Shown: one piece after another, positions 10,983 through 22,201 of the stretch | How positions within the stretch are numbered: the first letter of the stretch is position 1 | Layout of the letters: the number at the start of each line of letters is the position of its first letter | NCBI RefSeq assembly: GCF_006385795.1 | Contig: NZ_VFSS01000005.1 | Coordinates: forward strand, 1 to 47,115 | Length of the DNA: 47,115 nucleotides | DNA from: [Mycoplasma] falconis | GTDB lineage: Bacteria > Bacillota_I > Bacilli_A > Mycoplasmatales > Metamycoplasmataceae | Direction of reading: 5' to 3' | The notes under the pieces: model-generated | Seen by the model: the letters and a program-made list of their open reading frames with translations, nothing else | Database searches by the model: none | Told to the model about the DNA's origin: nothing | Program-made: the position numbers and the translations under genes

Positions 10983-12824
10983 ATGAAAAAAATCAATAAA
11001 TTAATGATTGCTTTATCTTCTGGTGTTGTTTTGTCTGCACCTCTTATAAGTTTGTCATGTTCTAACCCTGAAGCTGGCGGTAAATACAATAATCTATCAA
11101 TCAACAAATATAAAGATTTAATAGCTTTTTTAAATCTTAAAAATACAATGACCGTTGACGAAGCTGCTGATTATCTAGAAAGTTTACAACCTGCCAAAGG
11201 TGATTTTGATATTGAAAAAATAACAGTAATTTCTAAAAACGAAAAAGATCAATCTATTGATTTTAAAATTAATGGAAAATATAAAGCAAACAGTTTAGAT
11301 AATATTGTTTTTAAAATTTCTGGTTTTAAAAAAAATAATATAAAACCTATTGATGATTTAAATTATCAAGAAGCAGATTATAACGGGTTAAGAATTTCTT
11401 CTTATGGAGATTTATTACAATATTTAAATATCAATAACACCCAACTACCTTCGCAAGTATACAAACAACTTAATGAAATAAAAATTGATAATAAAGATAA
11501 AGAAATTAATATTACTAAAGTTGAAGTTCTAGAATTTAGTGATCAAAAAGGAACTATTAAAATACAATTAAGCGGTAAATATGGCAGCATTTCTCTTGAT
11601 GAAAATAATAATCAGGTAGAAATTTCATTATTTAAAAAAATAACACCAACTCAAACTGCAAATATTGAGTTCGATTTCAACAAAATTTTTTCTGAAAAAT
11701 TAACAGTAAAAGAACTTATATTAAAAGATACCAATCAATTAAAAACTTATCTTAAAAAATATGATTTATTAATCGGTGAAGAAACATATGATATTTTAAA
11801 TAATAAAAACTTTGAAATAAGCAGTTTGGCAATTGAACAACACGGTAATATTATTAGGATTATTTCCACTGTTGAATATTTATCAGCTAATTATAATATA
11901 AACAGTGATCCAAATTTAACTCCGCTAAATGTTTACAATTCTAAATACATCTTATATACGTATAATCAATTGGATTACACTGAGGAAGATTATTTAAATT
12001 ATGTTTTAAATAATCAAATAATTTCGACCAAAGACCAAGAAAGTCATATAAAAGATTATTATGCTTCATATTATTTTGCTAAAAGTCGTCAAAACATTGA
12101 TTACACCCATCTATTTTTTATAATCAACCCGGAATATCAAATTTATAAAGATACACCTATTGTTTTTGAAACTAATTTTAAAGCTGATGACGCAACTGGT
12201 AAACTATATTTACAAATTAAATTAAAATGAAGAAATAATTCTCAAAATTTTGAATCAGATTATATAGAAAAAGAAATTAGTGGATTTAAAAAAGCTAATG
12301 TAGAAACTTTAAAAAATTCAATACTACTTGTTTTAAATCCTGCTGAACTTAGAACAAAAAAAGCTTGAGAAGGTTTAATTGATTGATATAAACAACAAAA
12401 TAATAAAGACGATTTAAAAATTGAAGGCAACGAATTAAATAAGTACTTTTTAAATCGCTATCCAGTTTGAAATTTATTTAGAGAAACAAGCGAAGGATTT
12501 GAAACAATAAATAATTCTTCAAAATATGCTTACGTCATAATTGATAATGGTTCAAATAAAGCTATGTCTTTAGATGAAATAGATAGTGAAAATGGCTTGA
12601 TAAATGCTAATTTTGGTTATCAATTAATGCATTTAAGCATTGAAGTAAAATCTATTGAAGGATTTGAACTTCAAAGTAGTGAATATGACAGATTAAACTT
12701 TAAAGTTAAATATAATGTAAACATAATGATAAACAGCGAAAACGGCGAAGATCAAATTATTAGTATACCTCAGGAATCTAATTCTTTTATTACTAATAAT
12801 CCTGATACAAAACCTCAATCTTAA
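10983..12824 (+). CDS. Large surface lipoprotein with internal repeats (Lipoprotein_17-like)
   Basis: 613 residues with a lipoprotein signal: Lys-rich start, hydrophobic core, lipobox LISLSC with the acceptor Cys at residue 26. After cleavage and acylation the protein should be anchored on the outer face of the membrane. Residues about 34-118 and 132-220 are two divergent copies of one unit: each opens with NxLxIxxYxDLxxxLNxxNT, continues with two amphipathic strands and a (N/S)GKY turn, and ends in an ISGFKK or ISLFKK motif. That pattern resembles the mycoplasma lipoprotein-associated (Lipoprotein_17) repeat. The remaining 390 residues are Asn/Lys/Glu-rich without a motif I know. AAAGAGG lies 5 nt before the ATG. 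A role in adhesion or immune interaction is plausible but not shown. Confidence 0.8.
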
Positions 12825-12829
12825 AACAA

Positions 12830-12857
12830 AAAAATGGTTTGATAAAAACCATTTTTA
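12830..12857. terminator. Bidirectional terminator, lipoprotein gene / ribF
   Basis: AAAATGGTTT-GATA-AAAACCATTTT with flanking A and T runs, between convergent genes. Confidence 0.85.
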
Positions 12858-13724
12858 TTTTTCTTTATTTAATAAATCCACAAAATATTTTTTAGCTATT
12901 TGAATATCTTTTTCTGTTAAGTTGTTTTCACTTTCATTATTTATTTGTCTTATTTTAGCAATAAATTCAATGTATATTTCTTGATATTTTGACGGTATGA
13001 ATTCTAAATCAAAAAGATACATTACACTCTTTCTAATTTCTTCACTTTCAACATTATTATCTATTTTAACTAAACCGTGATACTCAAAATTAGCTATAAT
13101 GACGTTTACAATATAAACCCCATTTTTTAATTTCGTTAAATGTTTTGGTTGGTTAAAATAAAATTGTTCAATATTAGTAATAAAAGCATAATTATCAATT
13201 AAAAGTTCGTTAGCCGCTGAAATATTACCTTCTAAAATAAATTCGTTAATTAATGAAGAAGAAATTTTAACACCTGATACCTTTTTAGCCGAAGCGACAT
13301 TAACGTCAAAATGCTTTCTTAATTTTTCAATTGTTCCTAAACGGTTAAAACCAAATTTAAAATCTTCTCCACAAACAATATATTTAACGTTATTTAGTTT
13401 TAAATTTTCAATTACTTTTTTATAATCTAAATTAATTATTTCTTGATTAGGTTCCACAGCAAAGGCATAATCAATACCTAACTTATCTAAAGTATAAAGC
13501 CTTACTTTAGGTTGAAAAGCTTTTAATGAAGCGACTTCACCTTTTTTAATCGGTGATTGCATTAACATCATTGCTATTTTACAATTTCTTTGTTGTTTAA
13601 TTGATTTGGCTAATTTAATTAGTTCATAATGACCTAAATGGATTGATTCAAATGAACCCATAATTAAAATCAAATCTTCATTAATATTTAAATTATTTTT
13701 AAAATCTCAGCTAAAAACTTTCAT
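12855..13724 (-). CDS. ribF: FAD synthetase / riboflavin kinase family protein (RibF)
   Basis: 289 residues. The N-terminal nucleotidyltransferase domain has GSFESIHLGH (HLGH at 29-32) and a KISSSLINEFILEGNISAANELL block like the family's SSS-R motif. It transfers AMP from ATP to FMN to make FAD. The C-terminal riboflavin-kinase part is recognisable around NGVYIVNVIIANFEYHG, but I do not see the PTxN substrate motif. Kinase activity is therefore doubtful. The true start (MKVFSWDF) is at 13724; it needs one TGA Trp codon, and a TAAAAT box 7 nt upstream supports it. Confidence 0.85.
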
Positions 13725-13731
13725 ATTAACA

Positions 13732-13737
13732 ATTTTA
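13732..13737 (-). promoter_or_regulatory. -10 box of ribF (leaderless)
   Basis: TAAAAT on the minus strand, 7 nt before the ATG at 13724; no Shine-Dalgarno sequence. Confidence 0.5.
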
Positions 13738-13806
13738 ACTGCTTATTTTTTAAAATGTCAAAGTTTGTAAGTATTAAAGGTTAGCTTATATATTAGTTTA
13801 ATAATA

Positions 13807-13812
13807 TATAAT
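13807..13812 (+). promoter_or_regulatory. -10 box of the ImmA-nuclease operon
   Basis: TATAAT followed by a short leader of about 22 nt carrying ATAAGGAAA before the ATG at 13841. Confidence 0.5.
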
Positions 13813-13840
13813 TTTTATGTAAAGAAGATAAGGAAATAAA

Positions 13841-14908
13841 ATGGGATTTTCAAATAGTAATAAGATTTTAAAAAATATTGATTTACATAGCGATAGTTTT
13901 GGTGGCGAAGTTAAATATTATTTAAAAAAGATGCGAATTAGTGTTAAAGAAATGGCAATAAGAGCCAGAATTACACCACGTTATTTAACTCAACTTTTTA
14001 ACAATGAGCATCGTGATATTTTTGCTTCTGTTATTGAAGCCATGGAAAATGCTTTTGATTTAAAAAGTGGCGATTTATTTCAAGTTTATAAATATTACAA
14101 CAGCAAAAAGTTAGCAATTCAATCGCAAAAATTAGATTATCTTTTTGAAAAGTTTGGTATTAACTTTTTAATTAAACATCCTGAATTTTCGCAAGCAATA
14201 AAAATTGCTTTTTCTGAAGATATGAACGATATTGCTAAACTAATGATATTAAAACGTTTTTACGGTGTTTATTGATTGGAAGATTATATAAAGATTTTAG
14301 ATACCATTGTTATTTCTAATCATGAAATTTATCGTAAAAGACCAAATGCTTTAGTTTGAATTAGATATTGCGAGCTACAAGTCGAAAGAATTAAAAATCT
14401 ACCGCATTTAGGTATTTTTAGATCTACTAATTTTACTTATACTTTTGAAAAGATTTTAAGCTATATGTGTATTAAAGAATATAGCTTTGCTCACCGAATT
14501 GCTTTAATTAAAAACTTTTTAGCTGAAAAAGGCATTGTGCTTATTACTAAAACCTATATTGAAGATTCTTTTGTAAGAGCAATAACCCTTAAAAAAGGTT
14601 TAGTGCGTTATATCTTTTTATCTGACATGCATAAGAATGAAGGATTTATCTTTTTTGCCTTATTACATGAAATTATTCATACATACTATCCAAATAAAAA
14701 GGAAGACGAAGTCAATATCTTTTTAAAAAATGCTTATGAAGAATGAAAAGCAAAAAACGAAAAACATGAAATTGTAGCTTTAACTAAGGTTTGTTATTTA
14801 AGAGTTAAAGCCGGTAATTACTTCGAAATAAGTAAATTACCAAGCGAGGATCGTAAGTTTTATCACGATATTATTAAAAATCATCAATATGTTAAATTTG
14901 AAGAATAG
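13841..14908 (+). CDS. XRE-type HTH regulator fused to ImmA/IrrE metallopeptidase domain
   Basis: 355 residues. Residues about 20-80 form a lambda-repressor-like helix-turn-helix (VKEMAIRARITPRYLTQLFN). The C-terminal part carries a zinc-peptidase signature HEIIH at 276-280 in the context FFALLHEIIHTYY. An acidic residue near 290 (DEVN) is placed like the third ligand of ImmA/IrrE proteases. Proteins of this design control mobile elements, toxin-antitoxin modules or DNA-damage responses by cleaving or binding a repressor. It is the first gene of an operon with a YqaJ-like nuclease and a DUF2779 protein, so it probably regulates them. Which protein it cleaves, if any, is unknown. Confidence 0.8.
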
Positions 14909-14916
14909 GAGTCAAT

Positions 14917-15759
14917 ATGAATATTATTATTCCGGATCGTAAAGGCGGTTTTAACGGCGTTAATTATGACTTAGATTTTGTTAATAAAAGATTAGTTATT
15001 AAACCTGAAATTTTAGGTAAAAAAATTAATAATAAAATTGGAACTGCTTTTGGATTAGGTAAAATTACTGGTTCAAGTATTGGTGATATATTACAAGTTG
15101 AAAAATTTAGCAGTCCGTTTGCCGCTTTTACTCGTATTTTTCGTTGTGCACTTCCAGTTTTAGATCCTAAATATATTAATGCAGGGGTTGCCTTAGAACC
15201 TAAAATTTTAGCTGGGATTGAAAAGAAATTAAACGTTGAAATTAAAAGATATCCAGCTCATGAATATAACTACGATTATTTTAAAGAAAATAAATTATTT
15301 GGTGGTTTGCCTGATGGGTATATCGAAAAAGATCATTTAGTAGTTGAAATTAAAACATCTGGAGCTAAAAATTTAGAAAACTGAGATAAGTTTGGTCTAC
15401 CAGTTAAATATATTAAACAAGCAATGCTTTATACTCATTTAATGGGAGAAAAAGATTTTATTATTGTGGCTTGTTTTTTAGAAGAAAATGATTATATTAA
15501 TCCTTATGAAGTTGATGTTAAAACTAGAAAAGTTAAATCTTGAAAATTTTATGTTAATGAACCTGAAGTGTTAGACGATATGCAAAAATGTCAACACTGA
15601 TACGATGAATACGTTTTAAAAGGCATCAGCCCAACCTGAAACGAAGAAACCGATCAAGATTTAATTGATTATTTAGCTTGTCAAAATCAAGAAGAATGGC
15701 AACAATTATATTTAAAATGAGTTAGAGAAGGGAAAGCAGTTCCTCAGTATGAAAAATAA
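14917..15759 (+). CDS. YqaJ/lambda-exonuclease-like PD-(D/E)xK nuclease
   Basis: 280 residues. The core of the RecB/YqaJ nuclease fold is visible. There is a helix glutamate in GVALEP (E94). The metal-binding Asp133 lies in GGLPDGYI, and Glu144 and Lys146 in LVVEIKTS. Tyr165 and Gln168 in VKYIKQAML match the YxxQ motif. All catalytic residues are present, so it is probably an active Mg-dependent exonuclease, or one that partners a single-strand annealing system. AGGAG lies 6 nt before the ATG and 8 nt after the upstream stop; its 3' end overlaps the next gene by 11 nt. It resembles a nuclease family I have seen in mycoplasmas of the agalactiae/hominis group. The biological substrate is unknown. 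Confidence 0.82.
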
Positions 15760-17983
15760 TAAACCTAAATATCATACTTACCGTGAATTTGAAGGTCTCA
15801 ATCGGATGAGACCTTATTTAGTTTTTAATAAAAACTTTTTAGAGAATGAAGACGAATCTGACGACGAATTTGAAGAATCAAAAAGTGATGAATATTCAAA
15901 CTGGGATATGGACTTTAATCCAGTTAATGAAATTATCGAACAGCATTTTATTAATAACTTAGATGAAGATCAAGCCAAAAAAATAGATACTTTAAATTCA
16001 ACTGGCGAAAAGTTTTTATACATTAAACAGCTTTACCATAACGATGATAAATTTCACAATAAAATCAATAAAGAAATTTATGAAATTTTATTAAGCAATT
16101 ACGAACAATTCAAAATTTCTCGTACAGGAATAGAATTAGTAGAAAGTAGAGCTAAAACATTTTTAAATAGTTTTTATAAACAAAAATACGGTCTAGATTT
16201 TGCAATTAAAACTATTAAAGCCAAAGATAAATTGAAAGATAAAATTGAGTTTACTTTAAATGCCTTAAAAAAAGATTGTTTAATTATTAACCCAGTTTTT
16301 GTTTTTGAAAACGTAATTTCCAAACCGTTTTATTATGATTCAAAAGAAAAAGCTTTGGGCATTTTGCTTTATTCTTCGGCTACTAAATTTAAAAACATTT
16401 TAAGAGCTTATTATGATGTTAACGTTTTTCAAAAAGCAACTAATATCAAGATTAATAAAGTTTATTTAGTTAAACCTGAATTTGTTTTAAATCGTGATAT
16501 TCAAAAAGGCGAAATTACTTTTGGATTATCTGAATATGCTAAAACAACTAAAAGTAAATTTTCAGCTAGTTCATTAGCCAAAGAACTAAATCAAAAAGAA
16601 TTAGTTTCGACAGCGAGTGTATTAGAATTAAGGGATAAAATAAACGGCAAAATTCTTTCTTGTAGATCTAAACAAGAAGCTAAAACAATTATTCAACATA
16701 TTGATGAAAATTTAAGTTCAATTTTTGACTTTTCAGCCGATGAAAATAATTTTAACGAAACAAGCGATAATAAATCTTTTAGTAAATACAAATGTGATTT
16801 TAATAAATTTTTAACTAAAATGAAACAATTTGATTTGGATCAGTGAATTGACGCCAAACAATTAGACGGTAATTTTGATTCGGGGAACGATTTAGTAGAC
16901 AATCTTGGTGGCAGTGATAAATATTACAGTGATCTTTTAACTTATTATTATCCCCAGATCGAAAATTTAAAAGAAGCAGGAAAATGTTTAATTAAATTGT
17001 TAATTAACGATGTTGATAAATCTACTAATGCTTCGGAACAATTTTTACACCCTGCTTTTGCTAATTTTTATAATCACAATAAAGTAGCTATAAGTCCAGA
17101 TATTGAAAGTCATGAAGTTTATTTAGCCTTAAAAGAAAAAGACGCCAAAATTGTTTGATTTGATTATGAAGGAGTTACTCTACCTGTACCGTTAATTAAT
17201 TATTTTGCTGGTTGAAAACAACTGGTGTGTCAAACATCAATTATCAAAACATTAAATGGCGAAATAATTGATTCGGCAGATTATATATATGATCCTAAAA
17301 ATTATTCTTATTTAAGTATTATTAAGATGATTGAAGATCTTTATGATAAAGACGCTAAATATTATGTTGTTTTTAATAAAACATATGAAAAATCGAGATT
17401 ATTAGAATCGATTGAAATATTAAGTGAATATTTAAAAGATGGTTCAATTAGTTTTGATAAATTTAATGAGATTAAGAACAAAGTTTATGAAATTGTTGGC
17501 AATCCTGATCAAATTAGTTCTAATTCCAAAATAAGTGGTAAATTAGTTGATTTAGTGGATTTATATTATCTAAATAGTAAAAACCCTTATGACATAAAAA
17601 AAACTCCTGTTTTAATTGCTTATAACAAACATCGTTATTCAATTAAAAAGATAGAAAAGTTTGCAACTCATTTTGCCGATGAATTAGGTTTAAATATTAA
17701 ACATATTATTAAACCTTATGCCGAATTGGAAGTTAAAAATGGTTCTATGGCTTTACAGCTAGCAACTGCCAGAGCTGTACCTAGTGGAATTGGTGATAAT
17801 GAATGATTAGATTTAACTTCTAAGCTAAAAAAATATTGCCATAACGATGTTTTGGCGATGATTATGTCATTTGAATTAATAGAAGAATTACTAAAAAAAG
17901 ATAAAGTCAAATATTTTAATAATTACCAAGAGTTATTAGCTGAAAGTTTATTAACTAACGTTAAAAAACCTAAGAAAAAATAG
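15749..17983 (+). CDS. DUF2779 protein: degenerate RecB-like plus DEDD-like nuclease domains
   Basis: 744 residues. The N-terminal half matches the Cas4/RecB-like part of DUF2779 proteins (AYYDVNVFQKA, then INKVYLVKPEFVLNRD). The catalytic E-x-K is not seen where expected; that region reads GILLYSSAT. The C-terminal half (from about residue 465) looks like the DUF2779 ribonuclease-H-like domain. It has WFDYEG with Asp472 and Glu474, a VVFNKTYE motif (about 525), VDLVDLYYL, a YSIKKI block, and YCHNDVLAMI with Asp700. Those acidic residues could support 3'-5' exonuclease activity. An acidic linker lies near residues 33-55. It overlaps the upstream nuclease by 11 nt, so the two are coupled. Role unknown; DNA repair or defence are both possible. 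Confidence 0.75.
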
Positions 17984-18030
17984 CGAAATAATAAAGAATA
18001 ATATTAACGATTTAATAGTGTAATTAAAAT

Positions 18031-18537
18031 ATGAAAAACACTAATAATCGTGGCATGTTTTTAGAAAGTATTATTAACAAAACTAATGAATTTTATTTGC
18101 TTAATAAAATGGCTTTAATTCACAAGAAAAATCTAGATATTAAGTTTAAAGGAATTGACCTTGTTAATAAACAATTTCAATTAAAAGATGCAACTATCAA
18201 ATCTAAATCTACTGTTGATTATTATGGTGTTTTCAACGGTAGATTTTTAGCATTCGAAGCTAAAAGTACCGAAGAAAAGAATTTTACTTTATATAACATC
18301 AAAAAACATCAAATTGAATATTTAGATCAAATTAATTTTTATGGTGGTTTAGCTTTTTGAATCATCTATTTTAGTGAGCAAAATACTTTTTATTTTATTT
18401 GACATACTGATTTTAAAGAAGCCATTTTAAATAAAAAAACTTTGACGTATGCCAAAGTAGAGAAAATCGGTATTTTACTAAAACTAGATTTTCCAGGTAT
18501 TTTAGATTATTTATGACCGATTAAAAATAAAGTATAA
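18031..18537 (+). CDS. recU: RecU-type Holliday junction resolvase
   Basis: 168 residues of the RecU family, which cleaves Holliday junctions in recombination and chromosome segregation. Visible motifs: NRGMFLESIINKTNEFY at the N terminus; VDYYGVFNGRFLAFEAKST with the PD-(D/E)xK residues Asp, Glu and Lys; and the HQIEYLDQI segment. RecU is the Gram-positive substitute for RuvC, and RuvC is normally missing in mycoplasmas. Only 47 nt separate it from the nuclease operon, and a weak TGTAAT 6 nt before the ATG suggests its own leaderless promoter. Confidence 0.93.
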
Positions 18538-18560
18538 AAAAGAAGCTTTTATAGCTTCAA
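18534..18560. terminator. Terminator between recU and the HU operon
   Basis: GAAGC-(7 nt)-GCTTC hairpin. The better T run (TTTTTT) is on the minus strand, ending the HU operon; on the plus strand a T run follows after a few bases. Confidence 0.65.
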
Positions 18561-18561
18561 A

Positions 18562-18858
18562 TTATTTTTTATATTCTTTATAAAGTTGGTTTAGTTTTTC
18601 TTTATAAGCGTTAGAACATTTAAAACGAGGAACCATTTTTTCTTCAACATTAATTTCTTCTTTAGTAATGTTGTGAATTTTAGTTTTAGCGGGCATTATT
18701 TTAGAACTTAAATTTCCAAATCCTGAAATAGAAACTTGTTGTCCTTGTGCAATCTCGCTTGTAATAACGTAAATTATGTTGTCAAAAATATCTTCAATCA
18801 TAACCTGTTGATAACCAGTTAGATTAGCTGTTTTTAATATTAATTCGCGTTTATTCAT
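18562..18858 (-). CDS. hup: HU-family histone-like DNA-binding protein
   Basis: 98 residues with the HU/IHF pattern: an N-terminal helical dimerisation part, then GQQVSISGFGNLSSKIMPAK, the saddle entry with the GFG turn. The beta-arm is divergent and lacks the classical NPxTG. HU bends and compacts DNA. AAGGAGA precedes the ATG. Last gene of the minus-strand operon, 15 nt from gpsA. Confidence 0.9.
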   Translation of the reverse strand: MNKRELILKTANLTGYQQVMIEDIFDNIIYVITSEIAQGQQVSISGFGNLSSKIMPAKTKIHNITKEEINVEEKMVPRFKCSNAYKEKLNQLYKEYKK

Positions 18859-18873
18859 TATATAAATTCTCCT

Positions 18874-19863
18874 TTATTCGTTTTTAAGTTCTTTATTCAT
18901 TAAATTTTCAATAACTTTTTTAGGGTTTGTTTTTTTATAAATTATTTCGTATAGAGCTTCAACGATTGGTAAATTTAAAACCTTAGTTGCTACGTATTTA
19001 TCATAAACTATTTCAATTGATTTTAAACCTTCAACGGTGTTAGTCAAAGCACTAAAATTGTTGTTGAAAAAGTTTAAACCATATTGATAGTTTCTTGATT
19101 TTTCAGATAAAGCTGTAAGAATTAAATCGCCTAAGCCAGTTAAGCCGTAAATTGTATTTTCTTTGCCACCAATAAATTTATTATAAACACTCATTTCTTG
19201 TAAACCTTTAGTTAATAAGGCAACTTGAGTGTTAGTTGAATATCCTAATGCCACAGCTAAACCCGCTGCAATAGCGTACATATTTTTAAAAATAGAACCA
19301 GTTTCCGCACCTTTAACATCTGTTTGTGTATAAACTCTAAAATAACTATTAGAAAATAGTTTTTGTACATCTTGAGCGATTTTTAAATCAGTTGAAACTG
19401 CGTCAATTAAAGTAATGTTTTTTGCCACCATATCAATTGCAAAAGAAGGACCAATAAGTGAAACTATTCCTTTAATATGATCGTTTAAAACAGTTAAATT
19501 TTGCATTTGTTCATGCACGGAAATATTTTTTTCTGGTCAAAAACCTTTGGCTACGTTGATGATTGTGGTTTTGTTTTTTATTTTTGAAACAACTAGTTCA
19601 AAAATAGCAGGAATAAATTTAGTAGGAATAGCAAATAAAATATAATCTGCGTTTTCAATTGCTAAATCTAAATCAGTTGTAGTTTTAAATTTAGGTAGTT
19701 CTATTTCTTTAAAATAACGACTATTTTTGCCGTTTTGTAAATCAGTTAATTCCTGATTGTCAATGCCATATATAATGACTTCGTGTTTATTGTTGGCTAA
19801 GATAGAAGCGCAGGCTGAACCCATTGCACCAGACCCTAAAATAGTTATTTTTTTGCTAGGCAT
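18874..19863 (-). CDS. gpsA: Glycerol-3-phosphate dehydrogenase [NAD(P)+]
   Basis: A 329-residue cytosolic enzyme that interconverts dihydroxyacetone phosphate and glycerol 3-phosphate for phospholipid synthesis. The dinucleotide-binding motif is ITILGSGAMGSA at the N terminus. GAETGSIFKNMYAIAAG holds the catalytic Lys, and GLGDLILTAL is conserved. The ATG at 19863 gives the normal family length; a GTG at 19875 lies inside der. It starts 1 nt after the der stop, so translation is coupled. Confidence 0.95.
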
Positions 19864-19864
19864 A

Positions 19865-21184
19865 TTATTGTTCACCTACTTTTTTATTTTTGTTTCTTAA
19901 CACTAATTCAATTGGTGTACCAGCAAAATCATAGTGTTCTCTAATTTGATTTTCAATATATCTCAAATAAGTAAAGTGAGCTAAGTCTGTATTATTAACA
20001 AATAAAATAAAAGTTGGAATTTTAGCTTCTATTTGTTTTGAAAAAGTAATTGACAATCTTCTACCATTAATTGAAGAAGCTGGTCTTATCATTTGTGCTG
20101 ACATCATTAAGTTGTTTAATTGATTAGTGTTGATTTTTCTTGAAATATTATTTTTAACTCTAATAATTTCATCTTTTAATTTATTAACTCTGGTATTTTG
20201 TTTTGCTGAAATAAATACTAATGGTGCTCAATCGACAAATTTAAGTTTTTTAGCTAAATCTTTTTTAAAACGATCCATTGTATTGGTATCTTTTTCAATT
20301 AAATCCCACTTGTTAACAATAACGATCATTGGTTTTTTAAGTTCGTAAGCAATCCCGATAATGCTTTGATGGAAGTGAGTAACTTCATCAGTGGCATCTA
20401 ATAGTAATAAACATAAATCAGCTTCTTCGATCGAATTAGTTGCTCTCATTAAAGCGTAGTGTTCGACACTATCGGTTAATTTAGATTTACGTTTAATACC
20501 GGCGGTATCAATAACTTCAAATTCCTCACCGTTAATTTTAATTAATTCAGAAACAGAATCACGAGTTGTTCCGGCTACATCACTAACAATAGCTCTATTT
20601 TCATTAGCTAAACAGTTTAATAAAGTAGATTTTCCAACATTAGGTTTTCCTAAAATAGCTAATTTGAAATGTTTATCTACTTCAGGTTGAGAATAATCAA
20701 AGTTTTCTAAAACAGCATCTAATAAGTTACCAATACCGTCTCCGTGAATTGAAGAAATTGGAAAGATTTCTTTAAAACCTAAAGAATAAATTGTTCCATC
20801 GAAATAATCAGTTTTACTTCCTTCTAATTTATTAACCGCTAATAAAATTGGTTTATTAGTTTTTCTTAATAAAGAAGCTACATAATAATCTTCGGCGGTT
20901 AATGGTTCTCTACCGTCGATTATAAAAATTAAAACACTTGCTTCATCAATAGCAATTTGGGCTTGGACTTTAATTTGTTCTTTAAAGTCTTCATTTTCAA
21001 TTGTAATTCCACCGGTATCGATAACTTTAAATTCATGTCCTGATCATTCGGCATTTTCATAAATTCTATCTCTGGTTACACCTGGACTGTCATAGACGAT
21101 TGATTTTCTTTTATTAATTATTTTATTAAAAAGAGTTGATTTACCTACATTAGGCTTACCAACAATCGCAACTATATTTTTCAT
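19865..21184 (-). CDS. der: GTPase Der (EngA), tandem G domains
   Basis: 439 residues with two complete G domains in tandem, each with a [10 protein letters not shown]-loop (near residues 9 and 180), a DTGG or DTAG motif and NK(L/W)D-like guanine specificity (NKLEGS, degenerate in the first; NKWDL in the second), then a KH-like C-terminal domain. Der is needed for 50S ribosomal subunit assembly. The start ATG shares its A with the last base of the cmk stop codon; gpsA follows immediately. Confidence 0.97.
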
Positions 21185-21852
21185 TATGATAACCTCTTTA
21201 AAATTTCGTCATACATGACATCAAAGTTTTCTTGTACGCTCATGTTAGAGGTATCAATTACTAAACTTCCTTCGCTTACCTTTAACGGATCTATATCACG
21301 ATTCATGTCGTTATAATCACGTTTTTTAATTGAAGCTAAAACTTCATCATAATTAGAAGAAATCCCCATTTGTAAATCTTGTTTTAGTCTTCTATTCGCT
21401 CTTACTTCTGGTTCAGCTCATAAGAAAAATTTAGCTTCGGCTTGGGGTAAAATACGGTAAGTAGCATCTCTACCATCAACAATAACGCCTTTGTTTTTAT
21501 TAGCAAAAGATTGAATAAATTCGTTTACTTTTAATCTAACAGATGAATATTTTGCAATACTTGAAGCAGCTTGTGAAACTTCGTCTTGTCTAATTAAAGT
21601 TGTTACATCTTCGCCTTTAAAGATTAAACGATCTTTTTCATCAATGTGTAAATCTTCTATATTTCAAGCTGAGTTAACAGCTTCTTCATCGCTAAGTGAA
21701 ATATTCTCTTTTAAAGCATTATAAGCGATAACACGATAAAAACTACCTGAGCTTAAAAACTTATAACCAAGTTTATTGGCTAACATCGTACTCATTACAG
21801 TTTTTCCAACGCCACTTGGTCCATCAATAGCAATGTTAATTCGTTTTTCCAT
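21184..21852 (-). CDS. cmk: Cytidylate kinase
   Basis: 222 residues. It phosphorylates CMP and dCMP with ATP. Walker A GPSGVGKT is at residues 10-17. The CMP-binding [19 protein letters not shown] block and the RRLKQD lid segment are visible. The ATG at 21852 follows GGGAGA at a good distance and gives the usual family length; an in-frame upstream ATG at 21882 would include the ribosome-binding site. The cmk-der pairing is widespread in Firmicutes and mycoplasmas. Confidence 0.95.
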
Positions 21853-21854
21853 AA

Positions 21855-22199
21855 TTATTCTCCCTTGTGTTTCTTTATTCAATCTTTAAATTCATTAATT
21901 TTATTTAAATCTAAATCGACATTTTCTTCTTGCACTTTTTCTTCTAATTGATTTTTCAATTCATTAATAATAATTGCTAGTTGTCTTAAACTTTGACTGT
22001 CATTATTTTTTTTATTTAAATTATTAATATTAATGTCTTCATCCAAAATATTAACTGTTTCATAAAATTCTTGTAATGACATATTTTGTTGATTTTCACT
22101 AATTTGAAAATAGCTTTTAATCTTTTGTAAATCCTTTTCAAATTGCTTAATTTCGTTAATTTTTTCTTTTAATAAAACTTTATCATTATGTATTCCCAT
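21855..22199 (-). CDS. Small coiled-coil protein of unknown function
   Basis: 114 residues, highly charged and almost entirely helical, with heptad-like Leu/Ile spacing in two stretches (about 8-35 and 68-90). No family recognised. One TGA Trp codon near the C terminus is needed to reach the TAA. AGGTGA precedes the ATG. It ends 2 nt before cmk and starts 2 nt after the upstream gene, so it is embedded in the same operon. Confidence 0.75.
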
Positions 22200-22201
22200 T
22201 T

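Noticed and set aside
19864..19875. GTG start for gpsA at 19875
   Set aside because: The ATG at 19863 gives the typical length and lies directly after the der stop; the GTG would only add four residues and overlaps der.
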